DNA of 64,000 bases from Warburgia ugandensis (GCA_035236585.1 CP141135.1:2390001-2454000); one strand, 5' to 3'; shown: positions 25,701 to 35,296, counted from the first letter of the stretch. Notes: generated by a model not told the origin, from the letters alone. Translations and numbers: made by a program.

Positions 25701-28700
25701 GAAATGACTTATAACTAGCTTCTCCTAGAAATATATAAATACCGCCCTTCGATTCTCACGGAGATTAGATAGAGGGAAGCCCTACCATTTTTGAGAGAGA
25801 GAGAGAGAGAGAGCAACTCCATGGTCATTCTTTTGAGAGGTTGGGAGTAAAAAGAAAGGTGATCTTTCCTTTTATCTCTCACCCCTGTCTTGTTTGGGTC
25901 CCACTCTTGCTAGGGGTTGTGCTTGCTATGCCCTGAGAGCGGGACCCTTTTCGCAGATTTGTCATTATGAGGTAGCGCTTGCCATACCATGGGGAGTTTG
26001 TTTGACCTTCTCTTCTGGAAAGTTGCTAAAAATGGGTTCTATCGATAGCGAAGATTAGGTCTGTTCTATATCTACTAGAGTGGGATCTATGTTCCGCTAT
26101 ATTTTTTATTATAAGGTAATGCTTACCATGCCTCAGGGAATTTTTCTGATTTGCTATTTTGGAAAGATACTGAAAATAGGTCCCGTCAATAACCGAGATG
26201 ATGCCCTTTATGCATCTAGTAGAGTGGGCCCCATCTCCATTAGAATTGGACGCCTCTCTCTCTGTGTCTAGATTTGTCGAACCATAGTAGACTCACCCAA
26301 AGATAGGATCATCTAATGAAATCTTAAAACTCTCTGATGCCAAGAAGTAAAAAAGGGCTTGTATGTACAAATTGGATCCCTTACCTTGTTATCCACATTT
26401 ATTGAACATAAAAATAAAAAGAAAGAAAAATGTAAAAAGGACTCTTTGACTTCTAAAAGTTATAGGAAACATAGATAAGAATCCTAAGGGGGCCCAGATT
26501 ACCAACTAAGATCGGGGGCTCAACCGGAAGACTCCTAAATGGATAAGTGGGTCCTGTTTAACAACCAATTGGAAGCCTAGACTTTGCATACTCCTAAATA
26601 GATAAAATTGAGTTCTAGTTGATAACTAAAATCAAGTGATCGCTTCCTTAACTTTTCGGGCTTCTGGAATTATCCAAAGTCAATGGGTCCCAGCGGATAA
26701 CTCAGGTGAGGCCCCAAAAAGAATCCTAATTCAATTTAGAATTTCCTTGGAAGAATTTTGAAATTGATAAAATTTCTAGTGGGCCTCAATTAATATCCAG
26801 AGTTCATCATCATCATCATCATCAAGACCTTATCCTAATTAGGGGTCGGCTACATGCATCTTATTCCTCCATTCCACTCTATTAAATACCATGGCTTCAT
26901 TTAGTCCCAAAGTTTTTGAATCTTTCCTCACCACTTCTATCCACTTTCTTTTGGGCCTTCCCCTTGCCCTTTTAGAACCTTCAACTTGTATTGCCTCACT
27001 CCTTCTAACTGGTGCCGTTGTTGGTCTCCTTTGAACATATGTCTAAACCATCTAAGTCTAATCTCCCTCATCTTGTTACCTATTGGTGCTATCCCTAATT
27101 TCCTCTAATATTTTCATTTCTAATTCTATCCTTTCTTGTCTTACCACTCATCCATCTCAACATCCTCATTTCTGCAATACTCATCCTATGAGTGTGATGT
27201 TCCTTACTTGCCCAACACTCTGATCCATAGAGCATGGCCGGCCTTATAGCCATCCTATAAAATTTTTCCTTTAGTTTGAGTGGCACCTGCTGTTCACCTA
27301 AAACACCCGATGCACATCTCCATTTGTTCCAACCTGCTTGGATTCTCTGGGTAACCTCCCTCTCAATCTCTCCACTCTCGTGGATCAATGATCCTAAGTA
27401 TCGAAAGTGGTCTCTCATGAGGACCTCTTGGTTATCAATCTTGACTGGTGTTCCACTCCTACTCTCCTTGCTAAAATTACATTCCATATATTCTGTCTTA
27501 GTTCAGCTAATTGTAAATCCTTTCGATTCTAATGCTTCTCTCCATAACTCTAGCTTTATGTTTACACCCTCCATTGTCTCATCAAGTAGGACTATATCGT
27601 CTGCAAATAGCATGCACCAGGGAATCTCCTCATGTAGATGTTTTGTTAACTCATCCATAACTAATGTGAAAAGGTATGGACTCAATGTCGATCCTTGGTG
27701 CAATCCGACAGTGACAGGAAAATCACTAGTCACGCCACTAGTGGTCTTAACATTTGTTACTGTTCCCTCATACATATCTTTAATTATGTCTATATACATC
27801 TGAGAAACTCCTTTACCACCCAACACTCTCCATATTAACTCTCTAGGGACTCTATCATAAGCTTTCTCGAAGTCAATAAAGACCATGTGCAGGTCTTTTC
27901 TCCTCTCCCTATATTTCTCTACTAATTGTCTTAGTAAGAAAATAGCTTCCATGGTAGACCTCCCAGGCATGAAACCAAACTGATTCTCCGATACACTTGT
28001 TTCATGTCGTAGCCTCTTCTCAATCACTCCTTCAAAAAGTTTCATGGTGTGGCTCATAAGTTTGATCCCTCGATAATTAGTGCAGCTTTGAATGTCTCCT
28101 TTATTCTTATAGATTGGTACAATAGAGCTTTTCCTCCACTCATCAGGCATTTTCTTTGATTTTATAATCTTGTTAAACAACTTGGTCAACCAAACTACCC
28201 CAATATCTCCCATATGCTTCCAAACCTCTATTGTTATACCGTCAGGCCCCATGGCCTTTCCTAATTTCATCTTTCTCAAGGCCTCTTTTACTTCAAGTAT
28301 TCTAATCCTACGTTCATATCTATAATATCCAGTGTTATTTAGATTTATAGTATTTTCAATCCGTATATTCTCAGGGCCGTTGTCACTTAACAATTTTTGA
28401 AAGTATATTTCCCACCTTTGTTTGATCTCATCATCTGACTAATACCCTTTGATCATCGCTTCTAATGCACCTAACATGCTCTAAGTTCTTACCCTTCTGT
28501 TCTCTTACTTTTGCAAGTTTAAACACATCTTTCTCACCTGCTCTTATTCCTAGTCTATTATAGAGCTCATCATATGCTTAAAGTTTAGCCTCACTTACTA
28601 TTCTCTTAGCAACGTTTTTAGCATTCTTATAGTGTTCATAGTTTTCATTATTTCTAATCTTCTGCCATGCTTTAAAACGCATTTGTTTTTCTTTAATAGC

Positions 28701-31700
28701 TTTTTGCATTGTTTCATTCCACCACCATGTTTCCTTTGTTAATGGCCTTTTACCTTTAGATAATCCTAAGACATCTTTTGCCACTTTCTTAATGGACTCA
28801 GCCATATTAGTCCACATGGTATTTACTTTTGTTTCATAGTTCCAATTTCCTTCTACCATCAACTTATTTTTTAATGAGGTTAAGATTCCTAAATCCAGAG
28901 TTAAGAATCCTAAATCCTAAAGTTTAGAAAGCAAGTACGCCCCAGCTGATGTCCAAAATTGGGCACCCCTTTTTTCTTCCTTCTCTCTATTCATTCCACT
29001 AAAGTCCTAGAAGTCTCCCAATTGTAAGACTCCTAAACCAAACCTCAGTTGAGATTCTTGAATACAGCCAAAGTCCTATTGATCTAAAACTCTTAAAAGT
29101 GGACCCCAATTGAGATTACTGAATGTAGTTAAAGAGCTATCAACCTAAGACTCTTAAAGTGGACACCAATTAAGATTCCTAAATCCAATTGAAGTCTTGA
29201 AGTGGGTCCCAATTGAGATTCTAAAATTTAGTAAAAGTTAGAAAGATCTAAGACGAGGACTCTAGCCAAATGGGCCCTATCGCTTGAAGAGTCCCTAAAA
29301 TATAGGCTCTGGCCAAACAAGGCTTGCATTTTGAAGAGTCTCACAAAATATGGTTTTTTATCTAAACAGGTTCTGCAGCTTAAAGAGTCCCACGAAACAT
29401 GACTCTAGCAAGATGGGCCCTGCAGCTCAAGGAGCCCTACGAAACATGGAGTCTAGCTAGAAAAGGCCCTGCATCTCGAGGAGTTAAACAAAATATAGAC
29501 TCTAGCTAGGAGGGCCCTGCAGCTCGAGGAGTTCTACAAAATATAGACTCTAGATGAATAGGCCTCGCCACTCAAAGAGTCCCACAAAATATGGACTCTA
29601 GCCAGACGGGCTCAGCAGCTTGAGTTGCCCTACAAATTATGGACTCTGGCCAAACAAGCACCGTTGCTCGAGAGTCCCACAAAATATGGACTCAAGCCAA
29701 CCAAGCTTGTAGCTCAAAGAGTCAAACAAATTATGGAATCTAGATGAACGAGACCTGTGGCTCAAAGATTCTCACATAACATGAACTATAGATTCCTACT
29801 CTAGCCAAATGAACCCCACCACCTGAAGACCTCGCCAAGTTGGACTTTAAATAAGTGAGCCTCACAGCTCGAAGAGTCCCACAAAATGTGGACTCTAGTC
29901 AAATGGGCCTCGTAGCTCGAATAGTCCCCAAAATAAGGAATCTAGCCACATGAGCCCACCAGCTCAAAGAGTCCTAGAAATCAAGGACTCTAACTAGAAG
30001 AGTCCCAACGACCGAAAAAGCTTCAACATCACAATAGATTTTAACCAAAAGGGTTTTATTAGTTCAAGAACCCTAAACGGTGAAAATTCAAACCACATGT
30101 TATATTGTGTCTGAAAAGGACACACAATGATTCTAGTGGAGTTAAGTCTTCAGGCCTCTTGATGTTGATTGATCAATGGCCGCATATCCTCCTCTAATAT
30201 TAAATGGTTAAATGGATGCTAAATCTATCCCAAGATGCCACACAACTCCATCTCTATGATGAGAGCATTGCCATGCACTTGAGGCTACAAAGCTACCTAT
30301 GCCTAAATAATTAAAGAGAGGATACATTAATGCTGTATTTAATACTAGATAGAGAGGTTCTGAAGGCTACACACTCTTATCAATTTCATGCAATACTTTG
30401 GAAGATATGTTCATATTAGTTATGGACTAGCTCGTATCGTAAAACTGAGTCAACATCCTGATCATGTTCTAAAACTGAATCAAGTAAGAACCATAATCCC
30501 ATTAAAGTTAAGCCTTGTTCCTTCTTGAAGTTAATCGGTCATTGGCAATATGTACCTTTCTTCCAACATCGAGCAGCTAAAGGAATGTGAAATACTTGCC
30601 CGAGATGTTATGCAACTCCTTCATCTTCATTAAGAGAGAATAGCTATGTAACGGCCGGGTCCAACAATAACTATATTGTCTGCTGTGTGCTCTGATATGC
30701 ACAATACAACACGTTTTCCCTGGGAAACCGGGTAAGAACAAAATTGTGAGGGCTGCGCCCAAAGCGGACAATATTGTTACTATTGGACACGGGCCGTTAC
30801 AAATGGTATCAGAGCCAGTTCCCTCGTGGTGGGGAGGGCTAGCCGCACGTGGGCGCTCGCGTGGTAACACGCGGGGACGCGTGTCCCTAAAGGGGGAAAG
30901 GTGAACCTGCAGGTGTTCACCAAGATGACTTGAGGGAGACACCCCAAGATAGTCTGAGGGACCCAAGATAGGTTGAGGAACCTAGAGAGGACAATATTGT
31001 ATCCGCTGCGTCACTCTGATACATGGTACAACGAGTTTTCCCTGGGCAACTGGGGAAGAACAAAACCGTGCAGGCTGCGCCCAAAGCGGACAATATTGTT
31101 ACTGTTGGACCCGGGCTGTTACAAAACCAGCCCAGATCTCCCTCCCCAGGCGATGTGGGACTAACTCTCAGTACTTCCCCACCCTTGTTCCCTCAGATTA
31201 TCTTGGGCCCTGACCTCAGACTATCTTGGGGCATCCCCCTCAAGCCATCTTGGCCTCACCCTCAAACCATCTTGGCGAACACCTGCGGGTTCACCTTTCC
31301 CCCTTTAGGAACGCGTCCACGCATGCGGCTAACCCTCCCCATCACGAAGGAACTGGCTTTGATACCATTTGTAACAACCCAGGTCCAACAGTAATAATAT
31401 CGTCTGCTGCGTCACTTTGATACACAGAATAACGCGTTTTCCCTAGAAAACCGGGGAAGAACAAAACCGTAAGGGCTGCGCCCAAAGGGGACAATATTGT
31501 TACTGTTGGACCTGGGCTTGAGGGTGAGGCCAAGATGGCTTGAGGGGGATGTCCTAAGATAGTCTGAGGTCAAGGCCCAAGATAGTCTGAAGGAACAAGG
31601 GCGGGGAGGTACTGAGAGTTAGTCCCACATTGCCTGGGGAGGGAGATTTGGGCTGGTTATAAAAGTTCGGAGAACTCTAACGGTAACAACGTGTTTTCCC

Positions 31701-34700
31701 TGGGAAACCGGGGAAGAACAAAACCGTGCAGGCTGCGCCCAAAGCGGACAATATTGTTACTGTTGGACCTGGGCTGTTACAAATGGTATCAGAGCCAGTT
31801 CCCTTGTGGTGGGGAGAGCTAGCCGCATATGGGTGCTCGCGTAGTAACATGCGGGGACGCGTGTTCCTGAAGGGGGAAGGGTGAACCCGCAGGTGTTTGA
31901 CAAGATGGCTTGAGGGTGAGGCCAAGATGGCTTGAGGGGGATGCCCCAAGATAGTTTGAGGTCAGGGCCCAAGATAGTCTGAGGGAACAGGGGCGGGGAG
32001 GTACTGAGAGTTAGTCCCACATTGCCTGGGGAGGGAGATCTGGGCTGGTTATAAGAGTTCGGAGAACTCTAATGGTAACAACGCATTTTCCCTGGAAAAC
32101 CGGGGAAGAACAAAACCGTGCGGGTTGCGCCCAAAGTGGACAATATTGTTATTGTTGGACCCGGCTGTTACAAGCTATGCACTCGAGGATAGCCAGTAAC
32201 ACCCGAACGATTAAAGAAAAGCATGTTAACACAATACCTAATACTATGCAGAGAGGCTCCGAAGGTTGTGTACTCTTACAAAATCATAGTGATGCTTTTA
32301 AATACATGTATATTGATGATCGACCATCTCACGTTGTAAAACTAAGTTAACAACCCAATCATGCTGTAAAACTATTCCAAGCCAAACTATGAAGTCAACC
32401 CCTAATCAAGGGTCTTTTATTTATATGTCTGTGCATACTTAGTAATCATTGAGAATTTATGTCTTCAGTAATTAAAGGTTGTCTGTTCATATGCAGTCAT
32501 TAAAGAAATGTAATTAACGGCCACGGGTAACTGAAAAAATGTAATCGTAGCACTTGATATAATTGGAGGAATGTATTCTATAATCACTTGGTAAATAATA
32601 AACCCCTGACTGCACCCCAAGGAAATAGGCCCTCAATTTCTTTTGTGTGATTATTCATGCATCATGCACATGTGGAATTTGACTCGGATGCATTAGTCCC
32701 AAGACTGCTGAGATTTTGCAGGTGGAGGATGAGGTTCTCAAGATGTTTAGTTTTAATATGATTAAGTATTGATTTGATCTGTATGAAAGAATTGATTTGT
32801 TGTTCCTGTCTTTGTTTCAATTGATCATTCTTTCTTCCTTGGTATATCAGCTAAAATGTTGTAGATGTAATTTGCATCAGAGGCAGTTAACACAAATTTT
32901 TGGTATTTCTAAACATACTGCTGAGATGTGTTGTCTACTTGTTCCTTCAAGCTTTTTCTTCGTAGTTTTCTATGCATTTGCTTACCGTGATTATTATGCT
33001 TCATTATCTGTGTATTTTAAGATACTAGTAATCTTATCTTGCTCAAAGCAACTTTGGTATTGTACAGTTGCATATTATTTGACCAAAGTTTAAATATATT
33101 GATAGGATAAGATGGCAAGATGCAGAAGCCAGATTCTGGACATTAACCTGCATTTTGTTGCAAATTGCAGTATGTGGAGAAACTGCTTCTCATTAAAGAA
33201 ACAACTGAGCCTGGTTCTCTTTCTCATGCCACCCGACTTTGGGAAGGAGTCATGAGTAATAACATACGAGAGACCTACCGCCTTCTTGTGGCATCTGATG
33301 CGAATGCCAACACCAACTATGATGAAGTCAACACTGGTGATCTTTGTGACCTAACTGAAACAGGAGATGAGGCTAGCAGTCACCATGGGGTGAAGAAACG
33401 ATATGACCCAGCAATTTGTCCAAGAATTAAGAATTCTGGTGAGCCACAAAATTGCCTGCAAGGTTGTTCCCTCTTGCATTTGGCATGCCATGTTGGCACT
33501 GTGATGGTGGAGCTGCTGCTCCAGTTTGGAGCTGACATAAATAAGAGTGACTTCCATGGAAGAACTCCTCTTCACCATTGTATTTCCAAGAGGAATAATT
33601 CATTTGCTAAATATCTACTTAGACGGTAAGAAATTCATCCTGAAGCAACACTTGTTACTTGCACACATTGGCATCATTTCTTTCACTTTCAAATTACTTG
33701 AATGCTCAAGGAATGAGGGGCCTACAGTTGCATCATCCACAGAATACTGCATGTTTGAGCATCGTGCCTAAGGCTTGGAAGTTTATACATAGCACTTGTA
33801 CCTTTGATTTCATGCATTTGATTCCATATTGAATTTTGTTGTAATTTGATATTGAAGATATCTTGGTCCATCCCAAGTAGTTAGGTCTGCTTAAAAGTAT
33901 AAAAGAAGATCCTCTAAACAGTAACATGGCATGCCAAATTGCAAATGTAGCTTGGTCTTGCATATGAATGCTCAACCCAAATATTCTGGCAATCATGATA
34001 GTGAAGCAGCTGACTGATTTACTTAATTGTATCCAATGCTTTGAGTATGAAACCAACTTCTATTCTTTTCGTTTTCTGCCCTTAAACATATTTTCACTCT
34101 TATGAATCTGTTTATTTACTCAGCTTCTTTGTTTCCTGTATTAAGTTGTAGGCATGTTGGCATGATGTTTCCTAAGTGTCAGAAACTGGACTGTTTTTCA
34201 CGCTTCCAGTTTTCCTGATAAGGGCAGCCCCAGTGCATGAAGCTCCTGCCCATGCAGGGTCCAGGGAAGGGGCGGACCACAAGGGCCTATAGTACGCAGT
34301 TTTACCGTTTATTTTTGTAAGAGGCTGTTTCCACGCCTTGAACCCGTGACCTCAATGTCACATGAGGACAACTTTTACTGTTGCGCCAAGGCTCCCTTTC
34401 TCCAGTATTCCTGATACATGAATAAAATTTCTCCTATTGTCATGCACCTTGTTTGGGCTTTCTAGTGATTTTTTTGTGGAGTTCTCATTTAATACTATTG
34501 AGGTTTTCCTATTTTGTAGGAGCTAAGGAAATATGTATGAGCCAGTTAAAATGAGAACACTTTGCAAATTCCTTAGTTTTCTGAAAGCACATGCTTTTCC
34601 TAATTGAATGTGCTTAATTCTCACAATCTTTAACAATGCAGCTGAGTCTTGTGTTGAAGTGTGTGTCAAGACCTTTGTTTTTTTAACTTTTGTTCCATTA

Positions 34701-35296
34701 TTCTGTTCCTATTTATCTTAGCCTTTGCAAACATAATTTGAGCTGATTGAACAAGGATTTGGGTTGCCTCAAGCAGTGTTTCAATCTCATACTCAGATGA
34801 GAACAGGTGTATGGTGAAACTTCACTCAGGCAAGCCAAAGGAGTTTTCAATTAATTCAGTCAAACAAAAAACTCAAGACTTGGATGAGAAGTTGGTAAAT
34901 AAAACCCTATGAAGTCAGTTAATTCAGCATGCTCATGGTTCAAGAGGAAGCTCCATTTTCTTTTGTTTTTCCTTCTAAGTGGCAGAATTTCCAAAAATTA
35001 TTACTTAGAAATTCGCCAATAGTACTTGCCTCTGGAAAACTGTGACTAATTGAACTCTGATGGCTAGTGCATTGCCAGCAGATTGTGGTGGTACTTGTAT
35101 CTACTAATATACCAGCTTTATCTACTTTGGTTTTAACTGTTCATTCTTTGTTGACATTTTGGTAATGGGTTCATTTTACAGTGGTGCTCATCCGTCAATT
35201 AAAGATGCTGGAGGACAGACCGCCCTTGAAAGAGCAATGGAGCTGGGAGCTATAACTGATGAGGAGCTCTTAATCTTGCTCACTGCCACTGACTGA
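271..35296 (+). CDS. ARF GTPase-activating protein, ACAP type (BAR-PH-ArfGAP-ankyrin), AGD2/AGD4-like
   Basis: Spliced gene of 19 exons: 271-318, 1576-1652, 2599-2699, 3346-3416, 7467-7529, 7777-7821, 8440-8505, 8596-8643, 8736-8831, 8947-8988, 9131-9346, 9591-9728, 19501-19716, 19957-20040, 20133-20441, 21871-21992, 22550-22640, 33171-33625, 35182-35296. All junctions are GT-AG, phases agree and the total is 2403 nt (800 aa plus stop). Domains by residue: BAR about 5-225; PH about 292-440, starting in exon 12 with the [10 protein letters not shown] motif; ArfGAP about 490-612 with a C-x2-C-x16-C-x2-C zinc finger (Cys 504, 507, 524, 527) and the arginine finger Arg532; ankyrin repeats about 705-800. 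Family members stimulate GTP hydrolysis on ARF at curved endomembranes. As recalled, the start and the end (…ITDEEL…) are closer to Arabidopsis AGD2/AGD4 than to AGD3/VAN3. Introns 4, 12 and 17 are swollen by mobile elements, but every exon is open. The start ATG opens the conserved 'LEDSPMF' segment. Confidence 0.96.
1947..2047. repeat. Tandem duplication, 51-bp unit, two copies
   Basis: Two head-to-tail copies of a unit beginning ACTAGCAAGACATGCTGTGA sit in intron 2 of the ARF-GAP gene, offset by 51 bases and differing at only a few positions. It looks like a simple local duplication with no coding content. The rest of intron 2 (1653-2598) shows nothing recognisable. Confidence 0.8.
3025..3240 (+). 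pseudogene. Relic of a coiled-coil, tail-anchored protein (C-terminal end)
   Basis: Within intron 3 of the ARF-GAP gene a 71-codon open stretch ends in TGA at 3238-3240. It is rich in K, E, N and R, then reads [14 protein letters not shown], then a run of about 20 hydrophobic residues ([18 protein letters not shown]), and closes QDVKST. That is the layout of a charged coil followed by a C-terminal membrane anchor. Just upstream another frame (ATG at 3005) reads [11 protein letters not shown], which continues the same charged style, so a frame change near 3036 is likely. A pyrimidine tract and TAG precede it, like a splice acceptor. It does not fit the ARF-GAP protein, whose exons 3 and 4 join in phase across it. 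I read it as a captured or retrocopied 3' exon of an unidentified host gene; the parent is unknown. Confidence 0.5.
3727..6890 (-). mobile_element. RTE-type LINE, nearly full length, degenerate
   Basis: Non-LTR retrotransposon in intron 4 of the ARF-GAP gene, antisense to it. On the minus strand the order is: start of an EEP-type endonuclease (about 6853-6479, with the segment [20 protein letters not shown]), the middle of the element, then reverse transcriptase pieces. These include a thumb-side segment with [15 protein letters not shown] (5307-4975), the FADDI catalytic motif (4593-4330) and the RT tail with [20 protein letters not shown] (4157-3951). The low-coordinate end is its 3' end and finishes in TCATCATTATCAACAAGACC, like the trinucleotide tail typical of RTE elements. 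Frames are broken many times, so this is an old copy. It belongs to the same family as the LINE at 26805-28892. The right (5') boundary is approximate, and no target duplication was found. Confidence 0.85.
7688..7722. repeat. (CA)n microsatellite
   Basis: About 17 uninterrupted CA units preceded by a CT-rich tract, in intron 5 and ending 54 bases before exon 6 of the ARF-GAP gene. The open frames that run through it on both strands are repeat artefacts. Confidence 0.95.
8204..8236. repeat. (CT)n microsatellite
   Basis: Pyrimidine-only CT and CTGT run in intron 6 of the ARF-GAP gene. It is simple sequence with no other feature. Confidence 0.85.
10228..10910 (-). repeat. 3' LTR of the Ty3/gypsy element
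   Basis: This 683-bp block matches 17468-18146 along its length, with visible divergence. Its outer end abuts the target duplication CTTAT. Its inner end is flanked on the minus strand by a purine-rich CTAGGGAGAT tract, a plausible polypurine primer. Confidence 0.9.
16093..16108. repeat. Poly-G run
   Basis: Sixteen consecutive G bases lie in the leader region of the gypsy element, about 60 bases from its LTR block. Homopolymers of this length are often mis-sized in assemblies. Confidence 0.9.
16166..18146 (-). repeat. Tandem array of three LTR-leader units at the 5' end of the gypsy element
   Basis: The same TGATGTAGGACAGC start occurs at 16166, 16817 and 17468, an exact 651-bp period repeated twice. 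The first two units end in a short leader that carries the TTTGGTG…AGAGC primer-binding motif; the third is the full-length terminal LTR of 679 bp. The units are almost identical to each other and much closer to one another than to the LTR at the other end of the element. They therefore arose after insertion or by homogenisation, for example through unequal exchange. Confidence 0.88.
20442..21870. other. Intron 15 of the ARF-GAP gene, no feature seen
   Basis: This 1.4-kb intron separates the zinc-finger half of the ArfGAP domain from its second half (V-R-S-I-K-L-D-V-K). I see no repeat family, RNA gene or conserved protein in it. Confidence 0.7.
23441..24024. other. Unclassified intron sequence, left part of intron 17
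   Basis: AT-rich sequence with short open frames and no recognised protein. It leads into the degenerate repeats that start near 24025. A CACTA-like start at 23367 and a TGTAGTG at about 23920 were considered and rejected as transposon ends. Confidence 0.4.
24025..25460. repeat. Degenerate tandem repeat block A (units of about 120-180 bp)
   Basis: A recurring core of TTAGGACTCTC followed by GAGAGAGAGTCCTT recurs near 24030, 24240, 24407, 24580, 24710, 24827, 24970, 25132 and 25269. Between the cores lies a second recurring phrase, 'GGTGGGACCCATT' and 'CCCCATAAGGGGCTC'. The core contains a short inverted repeat (GGACTCTC/GAGAGTCC), so each unit could fold into a hairpin. It has no coding capacity. 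The family is unknown; subterminal repeats of a large DNA transposon are one possibility. Confidence 0.75.
25720..25790 (+). promoter_or_regulatory. TATA-box-like promoter motif inside intron 17
   Basis: A TATATAAATACC motif near 25730-25742 is followed about 30-60 bases later by GC-richer sequence and a (GA)n tract at 25793-25813, as in a plant core promoter plus leader. No convincing open frame follows. It may be the promoter remnant of the unidentified repeat element around it. This is pattern evidence only. Confidence 0.3.
25793..25813. repeat. (GA)n microsatellite
   Basis: About ten GA units downstream of the TATA-like motif in intron 17. Confidence 0.9.
26805..28892 (-). mobile_element. 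RTE-type LINE, 5'-truncated, well preserved reverse transcriptase
   Basis: Non-LTR element in intron 17 of the ARF-GAP gene, antisense to it. Its 3' end is a (TCA)n/(TGA)n trinucleotide tail at about 26805-26824, the RTE hallmark. It is flanked by a 10-bp target duplication, ATCCAGAGTT, at 26795-26804 and 28893-28902. The minus-strand frame 28393-27503 (296 aa) covers most of the reverse transcriptase: [14 protein letters not shown], the [14 protein letters not shown] segment, the [14 protein letters not shown] motif and catalytic FADDI. It continues in the same frame through 27487-27095 after a single TGA. The sister copy has arginine (R-T-K) at that site, so the TGA fits CGA-to-TGA decay. 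An upstream piece (28862-28578) holds the region after the endonuclease. It is younger than the copy at 3727-6890 and truncated at its 5' end. Confidence 0.93.
28903..30130. repeat. Degenerate tandem repeat block B (units of about 60 bp)
   Basis: From about 28960 to 29240 a unit with 'CTCTTAAAGTGGACACCAATT' and 'GAGATTCCT' repeats. From about 29240 to 30010 a second unit of about 60 bp repeats, with the phrases 'GAGTCCCACAAAATATGGACT', 'CTAGCC', 'GGGCC' and 'CAGCTCGA'. Copies are diverged and variable in length, and no protein is encoded. The style resembles block A, with which it flanks the inserted LINE, so both may belong to one large unclassified element. Confidence 0.7.
30131..32390. repeat. 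Pair of about 355-bp diverged repeats, the second split by a TRIM insertion
   Basis: Copy 1 is 30131-30485. Copy 2 is 30486-30646 and resumes at 32173-32390 after a TRIM cluster. Matching landmarks in order include GAGTTAAG, the TTGAAGTTAATCGGTCA-like phrase, 'AGATGTTATGCAACTCC', 'GCACTCGAGG', 'AGAGAGGCTCCGAAGG', and 'GTAAAACTAAGTTAACA'. Divergence is considerable, so the duplication is older than the TRIM insertion. The sequence is non-coding. Confidence 0.75.
30647..32172. mobile_element. TRIM cluster (terminal-repeat retrotransposon in miniature), several LTRs in both orientations
   Basis: The block is bounded by a 5-bp target duplication, AGCTA, at 30642-30646 and 32173-32177, with TGTAAC…GTTACA outer ends. 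It contains about five LTR segments: near 30647-30801, 30988-31123, 31370-31520, 31681-31781 and 32065-32172. The LTRs have GC-rich ends that are imperfect inverted repeats of each other. Initiator-tRNA-Met primer sites (TGGTATCAGAGCC) follow LTRs at about 30804 and 31784 on the plus strand, and one near 31354-31368 lies on the minus strand. There is no gag or pol; the interiors are short and non-coding. This is a non-autonomous LTR fossil with nested or recombined copies. Confidence 0.85.
32391..33170. other. Right end of intron 17, no feature seen
   Basis: Ordinary AT-rich intron sequence up to the acceptor TTGCAG of exon 18 at 33170. No repeat family or conserved frame is recognised. Confidence 0.6.
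34221..34400 (-). mobile_element. Au-like SINE, copy 1
   Basis: In intron 18 of the ARF-GAP gene. The minus strand reads GGGAGCCTTGGCGCAAC (A-box side), then the region ending GGTTCAAGG (B-box like), then AACAGCCTCTTAC, the GGTCCGCCCCTTCC segment and GGGCTGCCCTT, matching the tRNA-derived Au SINE as remembered. It is flanked by a 16-bp duplication, TCCAGTTTTCCTGATA (34205-34220), with one mismatch at 34401-34416. Confidence 0.9.

Noticed and set aside
26984-27803. Plus-strand frame of 175 codons at 27276-27803
   Set aside because: It is the shadow of the minus-strand LINE reverse transcriptase.
30577-32020. Several proline- and histidine-rich frames on both strands as genes
   Set aside because: They are translations of the TRIM LTRs and interiors, which are non-coding.
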